Part shown: positions 6,732 through 13,370 of the stretch, piece after piece
Position numbering within the stretch: the stretch's first letter is position 1
How the letters are laid out: the number at the start of each line of letters is the position of its first letter
Virus record (IMG/VR): IMGVR_UViG_3300042897_000614
Location: 1-48,341 of that record
DNA length: 48,341 bases
Origin: a virus
Direction: 5' to 3' (one strand)
Made by a program: the position numbers and the translations under genes
The notes under the pieces: model-generated
What the model was told of the DNA's origin: nothing
The model's input: the letters and a program-made list of their open reading frames with translations, nothing else
Database searches by the model: none

Positions 6732-6938
6732 ATGTCAGAACAAGAAATTACGTCACAAGAAATGTATGTGGTTATGGAACAAATTTGGTTAGAATTCCAA
6801 GAAAACCATAATAGGTTTACTGAAAAAAATGTTAAAACAGCAGCTGCTAGAGCTCGTAAATCAATTAACGAACTTAAAAAGCTAATTAGTAAGTATCGTT
6901 CAACTCAGTTAGCAGAAACTAAACAACCTGCTAATTAA
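6732..6938 (+). CDS. Histone H1-like (Hc1-type) DNA-binding protein, 68 aa
   Basis: The C-terminal half, from FTEKNVKTAAARARKSINEL through KKLISKYRSTQLAE, closely follows the pattern of Hc1-type histone-like proteins common in Bacteroidota and Chlamydiae: K-x-A-A-x-R-x-R-K-x-x-x-E-L-K-x-L followed by a KYR-type basic end. The N-terminal half is an acidic helix. Such proteins coat or bend DNA. In a phage the protein could condense the genome, act on the host nucleoid, or be packaged. It has its own late box, which points to late expression. The match is by pattern only and the protein is short, so this is moderate confidence. Confidence 0.55.
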   Translation: MSEQEITSQEMYVVMEQIWLEFQENHNRFTEKNVKTAAARARKSINELKKLISKYRSTQLAETKQPAN

Positions 6939-6950
6939 ATTTAATTAATT

Positions 6951-7763
6951 ATGGCAAAGTCAGTAGAATATATTATACGATCATCGATATCGAAATTAAT
7001 CAAAGAAGCTCCCGAATTGGATAATGCACCGGTAGATGCTGAGAAATCAATGTTTACTCCTGCAGAGAAAAGTTTCTTAGGTAAATTTGATGCACGCGGA
7101 ACTACTCATATAGGTATAATATATTCTACTTCCGATGCTGGTATACAAGAATTCTTAATGCGTACCGGTAAGGATCTAAATTTGTCTAGAGAAATGCTAG
7201 ATAAATTAATTAATGATGGTATTATAGAAATTGCACCATATGGTGGTTATGGAAATGATACTAACTATACATTACAATTAAATTTATCATTGGATGACAT
7301 TAATGGATTTGGTGATGCTGAGAAAGAGAAATTAGAAACGGGTGATGACGCATCTGGAGCTCCTGCACCAGGTGGTGAAGAACCTCTTATGCCAGAACCA
7401 ACCCCGGGCCCGGAAAATGCATGGGTTGTTAGATATGGTGATATAATTTCAGAATCAGTAAAAATAGCTACTCAGTTAATTACTGAAAAAACTAAATCAA
7501 AAACAACGCAAACTAAATCAACAGTACACGTTAAACAATCACGTGAATTAAATTTGTTACCTAAAGGATTCATTACTCAATTAGAACGTATAATTGATAT
7601 GATTAACCTTAAAGCAAAAACTAAATTTACAAAACAACGAGTGATTGCTGACATATTAGATAATTTAGCTGTTAATTTAGATTTGACTACCGATCAAATT
7701 CAAAAAGCATATATCTATCATAGAAATCAAAAAAAATTAAATAAACTTTTAAATAAAAAATAG
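6951..7763 (+). CDS. Putative virion protein with L/I-x-E leader, 270 aa
   Basis: Not recognised. The first 19 residues (MAKSVEYIIRSSISKLIKE) are an amphipathic helix ending in I-K-E before Ala, a good prohead-protease-type site. Residues 35-125 look folded (mixed helix and strand, with a YGGYGND loop). Residues 128-158 are a Pro/Gly/Glu linker (APAPGGEEPLMPEPTPGP). The last 110 residues are basic and helical (KTKSKTTQTKSTVHVKQ, ending KKLNKLLNKK), suited to binding nucleic acid. A second cleavage-like motif (LITE) lies near residue 178. The layout suggests a packaged protein with separable domains. Confidence 0.75.
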   Translation: MAKSVEYIIRSSISKLIKEAPELDNAPVDAEKSMFTPAEKSFLGKFDARGTTHIGIIYSTSDAGIQEFLMRTGKDLNLSREMLDKLINDGIIEIAPYGGYGNDTNYTLQLNLSLDDINGFGDAEKEKLETGDDASGAPAPGGEEPLMPEPTPGPENAWVVRYGDIISESVKIATQLITEKTKSKTTQTKSTVHVKQSRELNLLPKGFITQLERIIDMINLKAKTKFTKQRVIADILDNLAVNLDLTTDQIQKAYIYHRNQKKLNKLLNKK

Positions 7764-7764
7764 C

Positions 7765-7797
7765 TTGGATTTTAAATATATATTTCATATTATTATG
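7765..7797 (+). promoter_or_regulatory. Bacteroidota-type promoter (TTGGAT-N-TATTATTATG)
   Basis: TTG at 7765-7767, 20 bases, then TATTATTATG at 7788-7797. The same TTGGAT start and spacing are seen at 799, 10024 and 13323. It lies 33 bases before the ATG at 7830. Confidence 0.6.
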
Positions 7798-7829
7798 GTA
7801 TATAATTAATAACTAAAATTTTATTTAAA

Positions 7830-8039
7830 ATGGGGTATTACACAGCAAAGGTACAATTGACAGATGTGGTTGACACACCTAAAGGTACAAAAGAAAAAAG
7901 AAGTACAGAAACTTATTTAGTTGAAGCACTTTCAGTTACAGAAGCAGAAGCAAAAGTAGTTGCAGATTTCAAAGGCTATACTTTCGACTTCGAAGTAAAA
8001 TCAGTTACGAATAGTAAAATTGTTAAAATTATAGAATAA
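7830..8039 (+). CDS. DUF4494-like small protein, 69 aa
   Basis: The central stretch TYLVEALSVTEAEAKVVADF strongly recalls the DUF4494 family of Bacteroidota and their phages, in which a short strand is followed by Y-L-V-(D/E)-A-L-S-x-T-E-A-E-A. The length also fits. The function of the family is not known to me. It is the first gene behind a TTG-N20-TA promoter and its stop codon overlaps the start of the next gene (TAATG), so at least two genes share the transcript. The family call supports a Bacteroidota host. Confidence 0.7.
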   Translation: MGYYTAKVQLTDVVDTPKGTKEKRSTETYLVEALSVTEAEAKVVADFKGYTFDFEVKSVTNSKIVKIIE

Positions 8040-8314
8040 TGGCATACAAAGCAGGAGATACCGTTATAGTTACATTTGAAGATGCAAATCGAGTAGCAGT
8101 AATTTTAGATAGTTTTCTAGTCAACAAAAAAACAATGTATGATATATTGTTAGAAAACAGAAGTGCTATGACAATGATAAATACGTCATCGAATAATAGA
8201 ACTTATATTAATAGAACGTTAACTAAATTGCTATGCGATAGTGATCAAATAGTAACAACTATCCCTTATAAGGAACTATTAGAAAATGATGCATTGCCAA
8301 TTGTTAGAGCATAA
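8039..8314 (+). CDS. Hypothetical small beta-barrel-like protein, 91 aa
   Basis: Unrecognised. It opens with YKAGDTVIVTFED and RVAVILDSF, a pattern of short strands and turns typical of SH3/KOW-like barrels, then a Ser/Asn-rich middle and a helical end. It is translationally coupled to the upstream DUF4494-like gene by a one-base TAATG overlap. The gene at 9378 opens with a comparable KPGDAVCFTWF pattern, so both may use similar small barrels. Confidence 0.65.
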   Translation: MAYKAGDTVIVTFEDANRVAVILDSFLVNKKTMYDILLENRSAMTMINTSSNNRTYINRTLTKLLCDSDQIVTTIPYKELLENDALPIVRA

Positions 8315-8341
8315 TTAAAAATTAGTTATAAATAAAAAAAC

Positions 8342-8734
8342 ATGATTAAAAGTATTAATTCGCCAGCTGCAATCTCAGATAAGTTTGTAAAGAGATATGG
8401 TAAAGTATGGGCAGAAACAGATTTCATTATTGCTGATAAAATCTCAGAAGAAATCTTTAAGGAAGATCCAATGAATACTGATGTTGGGTATTTAACATTG
8501 AATAGCAGAAAAATACAATTTAAATTTAAAGATCTAATTGCATATTCTAAAAGTGTTGAAGAATTGATTAATACAATTTATTCATCAGAAGCTTCTAAAA
8601 CTGATACATTTGATGTTTCAATTAGAGGAGAATCTTTCGTATTATGTAAACATGAAATTGCAAGATTATCGACAACATTGTTAGATGCAACCACTGCTAT
8701 CACACGTGGATATGAGCTAGGCTTATATTTATAA
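8342..8734 (+). CDS. Hypothetical protein, 130 aa
   Basis: Unrecognised alpha/beta protein without signal or membrane segment. It starts 27 bases after the preceding stop. A TATAAATA (8327-8334), the T4-orientation late box, lies only 15 bases before the ATG, too close for a typical promoter of this phage, so I give it no weight. The C-terminal half is helical (EIARLSTTLLDATTAITRGYEL). It probably belongs to the operon that began at 7830. Confidence 0.75.
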   Translation: MIKSINSPAAISDKFVKRYGKVWAETDFIIADKISEEIFKEDPMNTDVGYLTLNSRKIQFKFKDLIAYSKSVEELINTIYSSEASKTDTFDVSIRGESFVLCKHEIARLSTTLLDATTAITRGYELGLYL

Positions 8735-8751
8735 TAAAATATTATACCTAT

Positions 8752-8934
8752 ATGAAAACATTTATTTACTATTCAAAAACAGATAATTCATGTGAACCTA
8801 TAGGTCGTGTAGCTGCCACGTGTTGGTATAATGCATTAGAACAGATTGCAATAATTAAACGATTACCTCCAGGAGAAATCGTAGACTTATTTGAAATACA
8901 ACAACTAAATGTAAATGGAAACACTATTCAATAG
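8752..8934 (+). CDS. Hypothetical small protein, 60 aa
   Basis: An unknown protein with a compact pattern: a first strand (KTFIYYS), a helix (ATCWYNALEQIAIIKRL), then a strand (EIVDLFEIQQLNV). This beta-alpha-beta arrangement is typical of small phage host-takeover proteins but gives no function. Its end overlaps the next gene by 20 bases, which indicates coupled translation. Confidence 0.65.
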   Translation: MKTFIYYSKTDNSCEPIGRVAATCWYNALEQIAIIKRLPPGEIVDLFEIQQLNVNGNTIQ

Positions 8935-9373
8935 TATTAACGTTAATTATTCAGAGTATAGTTATTTTAGTAAAAAGTTAGATATTGCATCCCGTGCATC
9001 ATTTTTGTTTCAATTGTTTGAAGAACAACAAAATGCATTAAATAAACGCGGACCTGATCTAGCTCAATTTTTTAAAACAATTATTGAGGAACGATTAAAA
9101 GATTCACCAGACACATATATTACAGAAACATATGAAGATCCAAAATATGCATCGGATCCTAATAGGGTTGATATTCTAATTGATGATACTAATATAATGG
9201 TAGAATCTAATAGTTTAAAAGCAATTCGCCAGGTAGTGTATAGATTCATAGAATCTGGATATATATTGAGACGTGATAAGGTAGCTGAGAAGTCTTTTAA
9301 GGGTGGTAAGATTACTAGGTATCTTCGTATCTTCGCTATCATAGATCAAACGTCTCATATATGTATAAATTAA
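8915..9373 (+). CDS. Hypothetical protein, 152 aa
   Basis: Unrecognised. The N-terminal half is helical (SRASFLFQLFEEQQNALN). The middle holds an acidic strand pair (DPNRVDILIDDTNIMVE) and the C-terminal part is basic. The start at 8915 lies inside the preceding gene; no later in-frame Met before residue 99 gives a sensible protein. It ends 4 bases before the next gene. Confidence 0.65.
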   Translation: METLFNSINVNYSEYSYFSKKLDIASRASFLFQLFEEQQNALNKRGPDLAQFFKTIIEERLKDSPDTYITETYEDPKYASDPNRVDILIDDTNIMVESNSLKAIRQVVYRFIESGYILRRDKVAEKSFKGGKITRYLRIFAIIDQTSHICIN

Positions 9374-9377
9374 AATT

Positions 9378-10016
9378 ATGGCAGTTATGCAACCGCCGAC
9401 TTCGATAGTCGACAAATTCAATAAACAACATTTTAAGCCAGGTGACGCAGTTTGTTTCACCTGGTTCAACACTAAAGGATTTGGTTATGTTATTAAAACT
9501 GCGAAGTCTAATTGGGGTGTTATGTACACCATTCAATTGGGTAAAAGAAAATATCCATGTGGCATTCAGATTGGTGAGTGGAAAACAAAATACGAAACTG
9601 GGTTATTACAATACGATGTTACAAAACAGTATACCGTCGACGAGCTCAATGAATATGCAGCAACCGCCGGCGACTCTATTTACGAAACGGTTACCTTCCG
9701 ACGAGTATCTCGAGATGATGAAAACACTTCCGACGATACCGGAGATACCAATGTCATTATTAAAAAAGACACCACAATACCAAAAACTGCTAGCAGAAGA
9801 AACAATAAAGTCAGCAGAGCAAATGCTGGTGTCAGTGACAACGATGTACAACAAAACAGATCCGAAGAACCTAGCACAGTCGATGTTAGTCCAATTAGCA
9901 TTAATGGAGTGCAGCAACGCGATACAAAGAAACGAGGTAAAACTACAAAAAATGAATTAAATGATGCTATACAAAAGCAACGAGATTTTCTTAATGGATT
10001 TGTGAAAAAAGATTAG
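9378..10016 (+). CDS. Hypothetical protein with N-terminal small barrel and disordered C-terminus, 212 aa
   Basis: Residues 15-75 look folded: KPGDAVCFTWF, GFGYVIK, WGVMYTIQLG and YPCGIQIGEW form a series of strands like KOW/Tudor-type barrels. From about residue 100 to 190 the sequence is Asp/Ser/Thr/Asn-rich and looks disordered, then a final helix (NELNDAIQKQRDFLNGFV) follows. The disordered part is exactly where a second open frame of 114 codons (9616-9960) runs in another phase. Codon third positions there are unusually rich in C and G (ACC, GTC, GAC, GAG, CTC) for this AT-rich genome, as expected if the bases also serve another protein. No function recognised. Confidence 0.7.
   Translation: MAVMQPPTSIVDKFNKQHFKPGDAVCFTWFNTKGFGYVIKTAKSNWGVMYTIQLGKRKYPCGIQIGEWKTKYETGLLQYDVTKQYTVDELNEYAATAGDSIYETVTFRRVSRDDENTSDDTGDTNVIIKKDTTIPKTASRRNNKVSRANAGVSDNDVQQNRSEEPSTVDVSPISINGVQQRDTKKRGKTTKNELNDAIQKQRDFLNGFVKKD
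9397..9464 (+). other. Two RNA hairpins at the 5' end of the overlapped gene
   Basis: CGACT (9397-9401) pairs with AGTCG (9407-9411). A stronger perfect 8-bp stem CCAGGTGA (9438-9445) pairs with TCACCTGG (9457-9464) across 11 bases. Both lie inside the coding sequence and are GC-rich for this genome. Confidence 0.45.
9616..9960 (+). CDS. Overprinted gene in a second frame, 114 aa
   Basis: This frame lies wholly inside the 9378-10016 gene. It is open from 9442, but the segment before 9616 reads poorly, so I choose ATG 9616 (MLQNSIPST); 9649 is an alternative. The product looks like a real helical protein: Pro-rich start, then EYLEMMKTLPTIPEIPMSLL, KTPQYQKLLAEETIKSAEQM and MLVQLALMECSNAIQRN. 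It has natural hydrophobic spacing, whereas the other frame is low-complexity there. No function recognised. Which protein is the older is unclear; the folded look of this frame suggests that it constrains the sequence in this part. Confidence 0.6.
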   Translation: MLQNSIPSTSSMNMQQPPATLFTKRLPSDEYLEMMKTLPTIPEIPMSLLKKTPQYQKLLAEETIKSAEQMLVSVTTMYNKTDPKNLAQSMLVQLALMECSNAIQRNEVKLQKMN

Positions 10017-10023
10017 ATTGTGG

Positions 10024-10056
10024 TTGGATAATTGAATTCAATTTCTTATATTTATA
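10024..10056 (+). promoter_or_regulatory. Bacteroidota-type promoter overlapping a late box
   Basis: TTG at 10024-10026, 20 bases, then TATATTTATA at 10047-10056, which contains TATTTATA (10049-10056). The first 15 bases from TGGTTGG onward repeat the promoter at 799. It lies 44 bases before the ATG at 10100. Confidence 0.6.
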
Positions 10057-10099
10057 GTATAAGAGATTTAAATAATTAACTAATTAAAATTTAAGAGAT

Positions 10100-10762
10100 A
10101 TGAAAAAGTTAGCAATTGCCTTAGCATTAGTAGTAAGTAATATTTCTTTAAGTCAATCATATAAAGAAATACATTGGACTGATTCAATTACTAATCCTCG
10201 AAGATATCATAAAGTATTCGATTCGTTACGAAAAATTAATATTGATTTAATTGATATCGATCAGGTTGAAAATGAAATATACCAATTAATTAGTAAGTAT
10301 AGAGCAGAACATAAATTAACACCAGTAAAACGAGATAAAGATTTAGATACATTTTGTTTAACACAATCTATAGCTCAAAAGAAAGCAAAAACAGCATCCC
10401 ATACTATTAATGGTTCATTTCAATCTAGATCTGATAATTTTAAGAAATGTAGACTTACTGGTGAAATGTGTGCCGATGTAGCCATTGTATTTCGGATTAA
10501 TGGTAATGAACCAAAATTACTTTCATTAGCTGAAGTAATGTTTTATGGTTTTAAAACTAGTGAAGCACATAACAAAATTATGTTAGATGGATATCATGAA
10601 TGTAATAAAAATTATGAATTCATTGGTATTAGTGTTGTAGCAGATAATACCAATGAATCAAAAAGATTTTATGTAACGGTTGTATTTGGTAAAACAGATC
10701 GAGTTTCAATTGATGTGATTGAACATGGATCTAATGTTGAAATAACTCTTAAACATTATTAA
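10100..10762 (+). CDS. Secreted CAP (SCP/PR-1)-domain protein, 220 aa
   Basis: Residues 1-20 are a clear signal peptide (basic start, hydrophobic core AIALALVVSNISL). Residues 57-200 fit the CAP domain: an opening helix ending SKYRAEHKL, a His in SHTINGSF, GEMC in the place of the usual GEN motif, and a helix with TSEAHNKIML like the W-x-x-S-x-x-H-x-x-x-M/L signature, then the core strand FIGISVV. CAP proteins act outside the cytoplasm; in bacteria their role is poorly known. A phage copy could act in the periplasm or on the surface, perhaps in lysis, wall change or exclusion of other phages. It has its own promoter and its stop directly abuts the stop of the convergent gene. Confidence 0.75.
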   Translation: MKKLAIALALVVSNISLSQSYKEIHWTDSITNPRRYHKVFDSLRKINIDLIDIDQVENEIYQLISKYRAEHKLTPVKRDKDLDTFCLTQSIAQKKAKTASHTINGSFQSRSDNFKKCRLTGEMCADVAIVFRINGNEPKLLSLAEVMFYGFKTSEAHNKIMLDGYHECNKNYEFIGISVVADNTNESKRFYVTVVFGKTDRVSIDVIEHGSNVEITLKHY

Positions 10763-11794
10763 TTATTTCCAAATTGGACAAACAGGAATTACTTGAGCGC
10801 CACCGACACTTATACCACCACCTGTTTTAGTTGGAACACGTTGTTTTGATTTTTTTGGTATTGTAATATCTTTAAACCCTAATACTATTTTATAATTAGA
10901 AACAATTGTTTCGTTTGGTAAAAATGTTACAATTTCACCAGGCGTATTTCCAATTGTCTCAATCAATATACTTCCGTAACTTCCTTTAAATGGTCCGTAT
11001 AATTTATCATACTCCGCTTTAAATTTAGGATTTAATTTACCAGTACCAAAAAAGTGATCTTTTTCTGTTTGTGTATATTCCGGTCCGCGATTTGGCTTTT
11101 CGTCGAATTTTTTAATAAGTTGACCTTTAAATTCCGGGAATGTTTGTTTTACTAACGTATCTAACGTTGCAACAATTGTTTCACAACGTCGTTTAGCTAA
11201 CTCAACATTACCAGTTTCTCTAGAAAAAGTACCACCTAATGTAGTTGGTACCTTACTCGTTGAAGATCCGCCTAATATTTCTATTTTTTGTATTGTTTCA
11301 TCTGCAGGTATTTGTGCTTTTAATTCAGCAATTAATGATGCAAATTTAGCTTGATTATTAGCAGATACAGCAATTTCATTATCAGTTAAATAAAAATTAT
11401 TTAATTCTGGATTTGGCTGTGTAATATCTGGATAAAATGCCGAATACATCGTTGGAGCTTTTACAACAGGTGGTTTAGCTGCAGTTGTTATTGTTTCGGA
11501 TGCTCCGCCTATAGAAGCATTCGATACATTCTTTAAAGATTTACCATAAGTATAACCTTTAAGTCTAGCATGCTTTTCTATTTGTAATCTAGCTTTTGCC
11601 ATTAATGCAGTTTTTTCTTCAGGTTTAATATTTGCCCATAATTTTTTAGATCTTTCGGGGAATAATCCTACTACAACTGATTCGGTTCCATCTGAATATG
11701 TTACTTGCTCTTTAAGAAATTTACGTGTTAATTTAGATTCATTAAGATTTTTAACTCTAAAACGAAGCATATTTTCTGCTAAAATGTTTTTCAT
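10763..11794 (-). CDS. Putative packaged protein with a possible OmpA-like domain, 343 aa
   Basis: The first seven residues, MKNILAE, end in an L-A-E site; a second site (KFLKE before Gln) follows near residue 30. Residues 115-250 have features of an OmpA-like peptidoglycan-binding fold: a strand with IEILGGSS, then GNVELAKRRCETIVATL, the N-x-x-L-A-x-x-R-A helix seen in that family, but the usual initial D-x-x-x-F part is weak. The middle holds a Pro/Ala-rich linker. A protein that both enters the capsid and binds cell wall would fit an ejected or tail-linked role. It is the last gene of a three-gene minus-strand operon but has its own late box. The domain call is tentative. Confidence 0.65.
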   Translation of the reverse strand: MKNILAENMLRFRVKNLNESKLTRKFLKEQVTYSDGTESVVVGLFPERSKKLWANIKPEEKTALMAKARLQIEKHARLKGYTYGKSLKNVSNASIGGASETITTAAKPPVVKAPTMYSAFYPDITQPNPELNNFYLTDNEIAVSANNQAKFASLIAELKAQIPADETIQKIEILGGSSTSKVPTTLGGTFSRETGNVELAKRRCETIVATLDTLVKQTFPEFKGQLIKKFDEKPNRGPEYTQTEKDHFFGTGKLNPKFKAEYDKLYGPFKGSYGSILIETIGNTPGEIVTFLPNETIVSNYKIVLGFKDITIPKKSKQRVPTKTGGGISVGGAQVIPVCPIWK

Positions 11795-11816
11795 TGTTAT
11801 TTCTTTTTTAGTTTAT

Positions 11817-11824
11817 TATAAATA
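11817..11824 (-). promoter_or_regulatory. Late box TATTTATA (minus strand)
   Basis: Read along the minus strand this is TATTTATA, 23 bases before the start of the 10763-11794 gene. It shows that the box keeps the same orientation relative to the gene on both strands. Confidence 0.6.
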
Positions 11825-11835
11825 TAATTATAGTA

Positions 11836-12531
11836 TTATTTAATATTTTTTCTGCTTCGAGCCAATTTCTCAGCCCCAGATAGATTACTAATATCATTTG
11901 GGTCTAATGGACCAGTTAATGGTTTAGTACCACTAGTTGTTGTCGATGTATAGCCATATCCATAGTTACTAGTACCTTTTCCTTTTGTAAGTTGAGTACC
12001 TAATGATTGCTGTGATGCACCTGGTACTAGTTTTGCTAATGCATCATGTACGTCATAACGTTGAGATGTAGAAATAGTCGGCATTATATCATCCGCCATT
12101 TTTATACCTTGCTTTAATGTAAATTTTCCTGACCTAACTTTATTTTCTATATCGGTAAGTGTATGTGTATCTTTTTGAAATATTACATTGTTCCAATGAC
12201 GCCATGCTGATTCACTTACATGAGGATCTATTCCGGAATTCCGTAAGTTTTTTATATGTTTAAATCGTTTATACCAATCTTTCATACTTGTAATTCCTGG
12301 TTTAAAGATTGCCCTATAGATCGGTGCTCTGTATTTACCTATAAGAAATATTCCTGCAGCATATTTTGCCCATGGAAATTGTGTATCTATATCAGCTACT
12401 TTCTGCAGAGCATCAGTACCCAACCATGCTAAACCAGTAGCCTCATTGTCATCACCCGTTTGTTTAACTGGGACTTCATTAAATTCATCTAGTTTATTTA
12501 TTTTTCTTGCGTATTGTTCTGATAATTTCAT
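11836..12531 (-). CDS. Putative virion protein, 231 aa
   Basis: Unrecognised. The start MKLSEQYARKINKLDEF carries two L-x-E-type sites in the first 16 residues, as in its neighbours. Residues 50-75 contain a hydrophobic segment (WAKYAAGIFLIGKYRAPIYRAIF) that could lie on or in a membrane. The central part is basic and helical, and the last 70 residues are Gly/Ser/Thr/Tyr-rich (YGYGYTSTTTSGTK), probably flexible. Its start codon is 2 bases from the stop of the upstream gene in the operon. Confidence 0.65.
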   Translation of the reverse strand: MKLSEQYARKINKLDEFNEVPVKQTGDDNEATGLAWLGTDALQKVADIDTQFPWAKYAAGIFLIGKYRAPIYRAIFKPGITSMKDWYKRFKHIKNLRNSGIDPHVSESAWRHWNNVIFQKDTHTLTDIENKVRSGKFTLKQGIKMADDIMPTISTSQRYDVHDALAKLVPGASQQSLGTQLTKGKGTSNYGYGYTSTTTSGTKPLTGPLDPNDISNLSGAEKLARSRKNIK

Positions 12532-12533
12532 AA

Positions 12534-13271
12534 TTATTTCTTTTTTAATTGTTTCATAAACGCATTATAAACTTTTTGTTCATGTTGTTTAATCAATTCC
12601 TCATATGATGGCATTACCCAATCATACGCTTTCTGATAACCAGCTTCTGCAGCTTGATATCCTAAATCAGCAACATTCCATTGAGTTCCAAATTTACCTA
12701 ATTTAAAGGTACCTTGACCGAGTTGTTGTAACGCTGTTTTTTTAGCAGGTGATAATGTAGATGCTGCAATTTTACCAGCATTTGCTTTAGCTTTGGCTCG
12801 TACTAATGATTCGATTTCTTTTTTAATAAAGTCTTTATTCAATCCAATTTTTTGTAATATTACTTTTTGAGCTGGTGTTGCTTTTTTAGTTTGAGATGCT
12901 TTTATCAATGCGTCAATACCTTTTTTAGTCATTCCTTGTATACCGGGTATTTTATTAAAAAGACTAGGTATGCCTGGTAGCAATGCAAATACTGTTGCTA
13001 ACCCAGCTTCTCGAGGTTGACCTTCCGATGCATATAATGCAGCATTACCTAATTGTATACCAGCTGATAACAATAATCCAATACCCGGTATAAATAAAGC
13101 ACCAAATGATGTGACATCTGCTATATTATGCAATGTTTCAGAATCAATTGGAGTTATCGTCATTGGATCTGCACTTTTAAACGATGGCTTTGATATATCT
13201 ATAGGAAGTTTTGTTTGTTCGGCTAATTGTTTCCGTTTAACCGTCTGTTCGTATTGTCTAGATTTATTCAT
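12534..13271 (-). CDS. Putative membrane-active packaged protein, 245 aa
   Basis: The N-terminus (MNKSRQYEQTVKRKQLAE) is basic and helical, ending in an L-A-E site before Gln. Residues 50-105 hold two glycine-rich hydrophobic segments (FGALFIPGIGLLLSAGIQLG and GLATVFALLPGIPSLF) of the kind that insert in membranes as hairpins. The rest is a basic helical region rich in Lys and Ala. No enzyme motif is seen. A leader compatible with packaging plus membrane-inserting helices would suit a protein ejected with DNA to help it cross the envelope, but this is inference. First gene of the minus-strand operon. Confidence 0.65.
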   Translation of the reverse strand: MNKSRQYEQTVKRKQLAEQTKLPIDISKPSFKSADPMTITPIDSETLHNIADVTSFGALFIPGIGLLLSAGIQLGNAALYASEGQPREAGLATVFALLPGIPSLFNKIPGIQGMTKKGIDALIKASQTKKATPAQKVILQKIGLNKDFIKKEIESLVRAKAKANAGKIAASTLSPAKKTALQQLGQGTFKLGKFGTQWNVADLGYQAAEAGYQKAYDWVMPSYEELIKQHEQKVYNAFMKQLKKK

Positions 13272-13296
13272 AATTAATTATCATATTAAATTTATA

Positions 13297-13304
13297 TATA
13301 AATA
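13297..13304 (-). promoter_or_regulatory. Late box TATTTATA (minus strand)
   Basis: On the minus strand this reads TATTTATA, 26 bases before the start of the 12534-13271 gene. It faces away from the plus-strand promoter at 13323, forming a divergent control region of about 100 bases. Confidence 0.6.
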
Positions 13305-13322
13305 TATAATTATCACATTTAC

Positions 13323-13356
13323 TTGGATTTATGAATAAGTTTTTCTATTATTATAG
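13323..13356 (+). promoter_or_regulatory. Bacteroidota-type promoter (TTGGAT-N-TATTATTATAG)
   Basis: TTG at 13323-13325, 20 bases, then TATTATTATAG at 13346-13356. The second element is almost the same as at 7788. It lies upstream of the UV-damage endonuclease gene. Confidence 0.6.
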
Positions 13357-13370
13357 AAAATGTAAGCTAT

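Noticed and set aside
8327-8334. TATAAATA in T4 orientation before the gene at 8342
   Set aside because: It is only 15 bases from the ATG, which leaves no room for a normal start site, and this orientation is not repeated before other plus-strand genes.
9606-9917. 103-codon minus-strand frame opposite the dual-coding region
   Set aside because: It is a by-product of the unusual composition created by two plus-strand frames; its sequence has no sensible hydrophobic pattern and no start signals.
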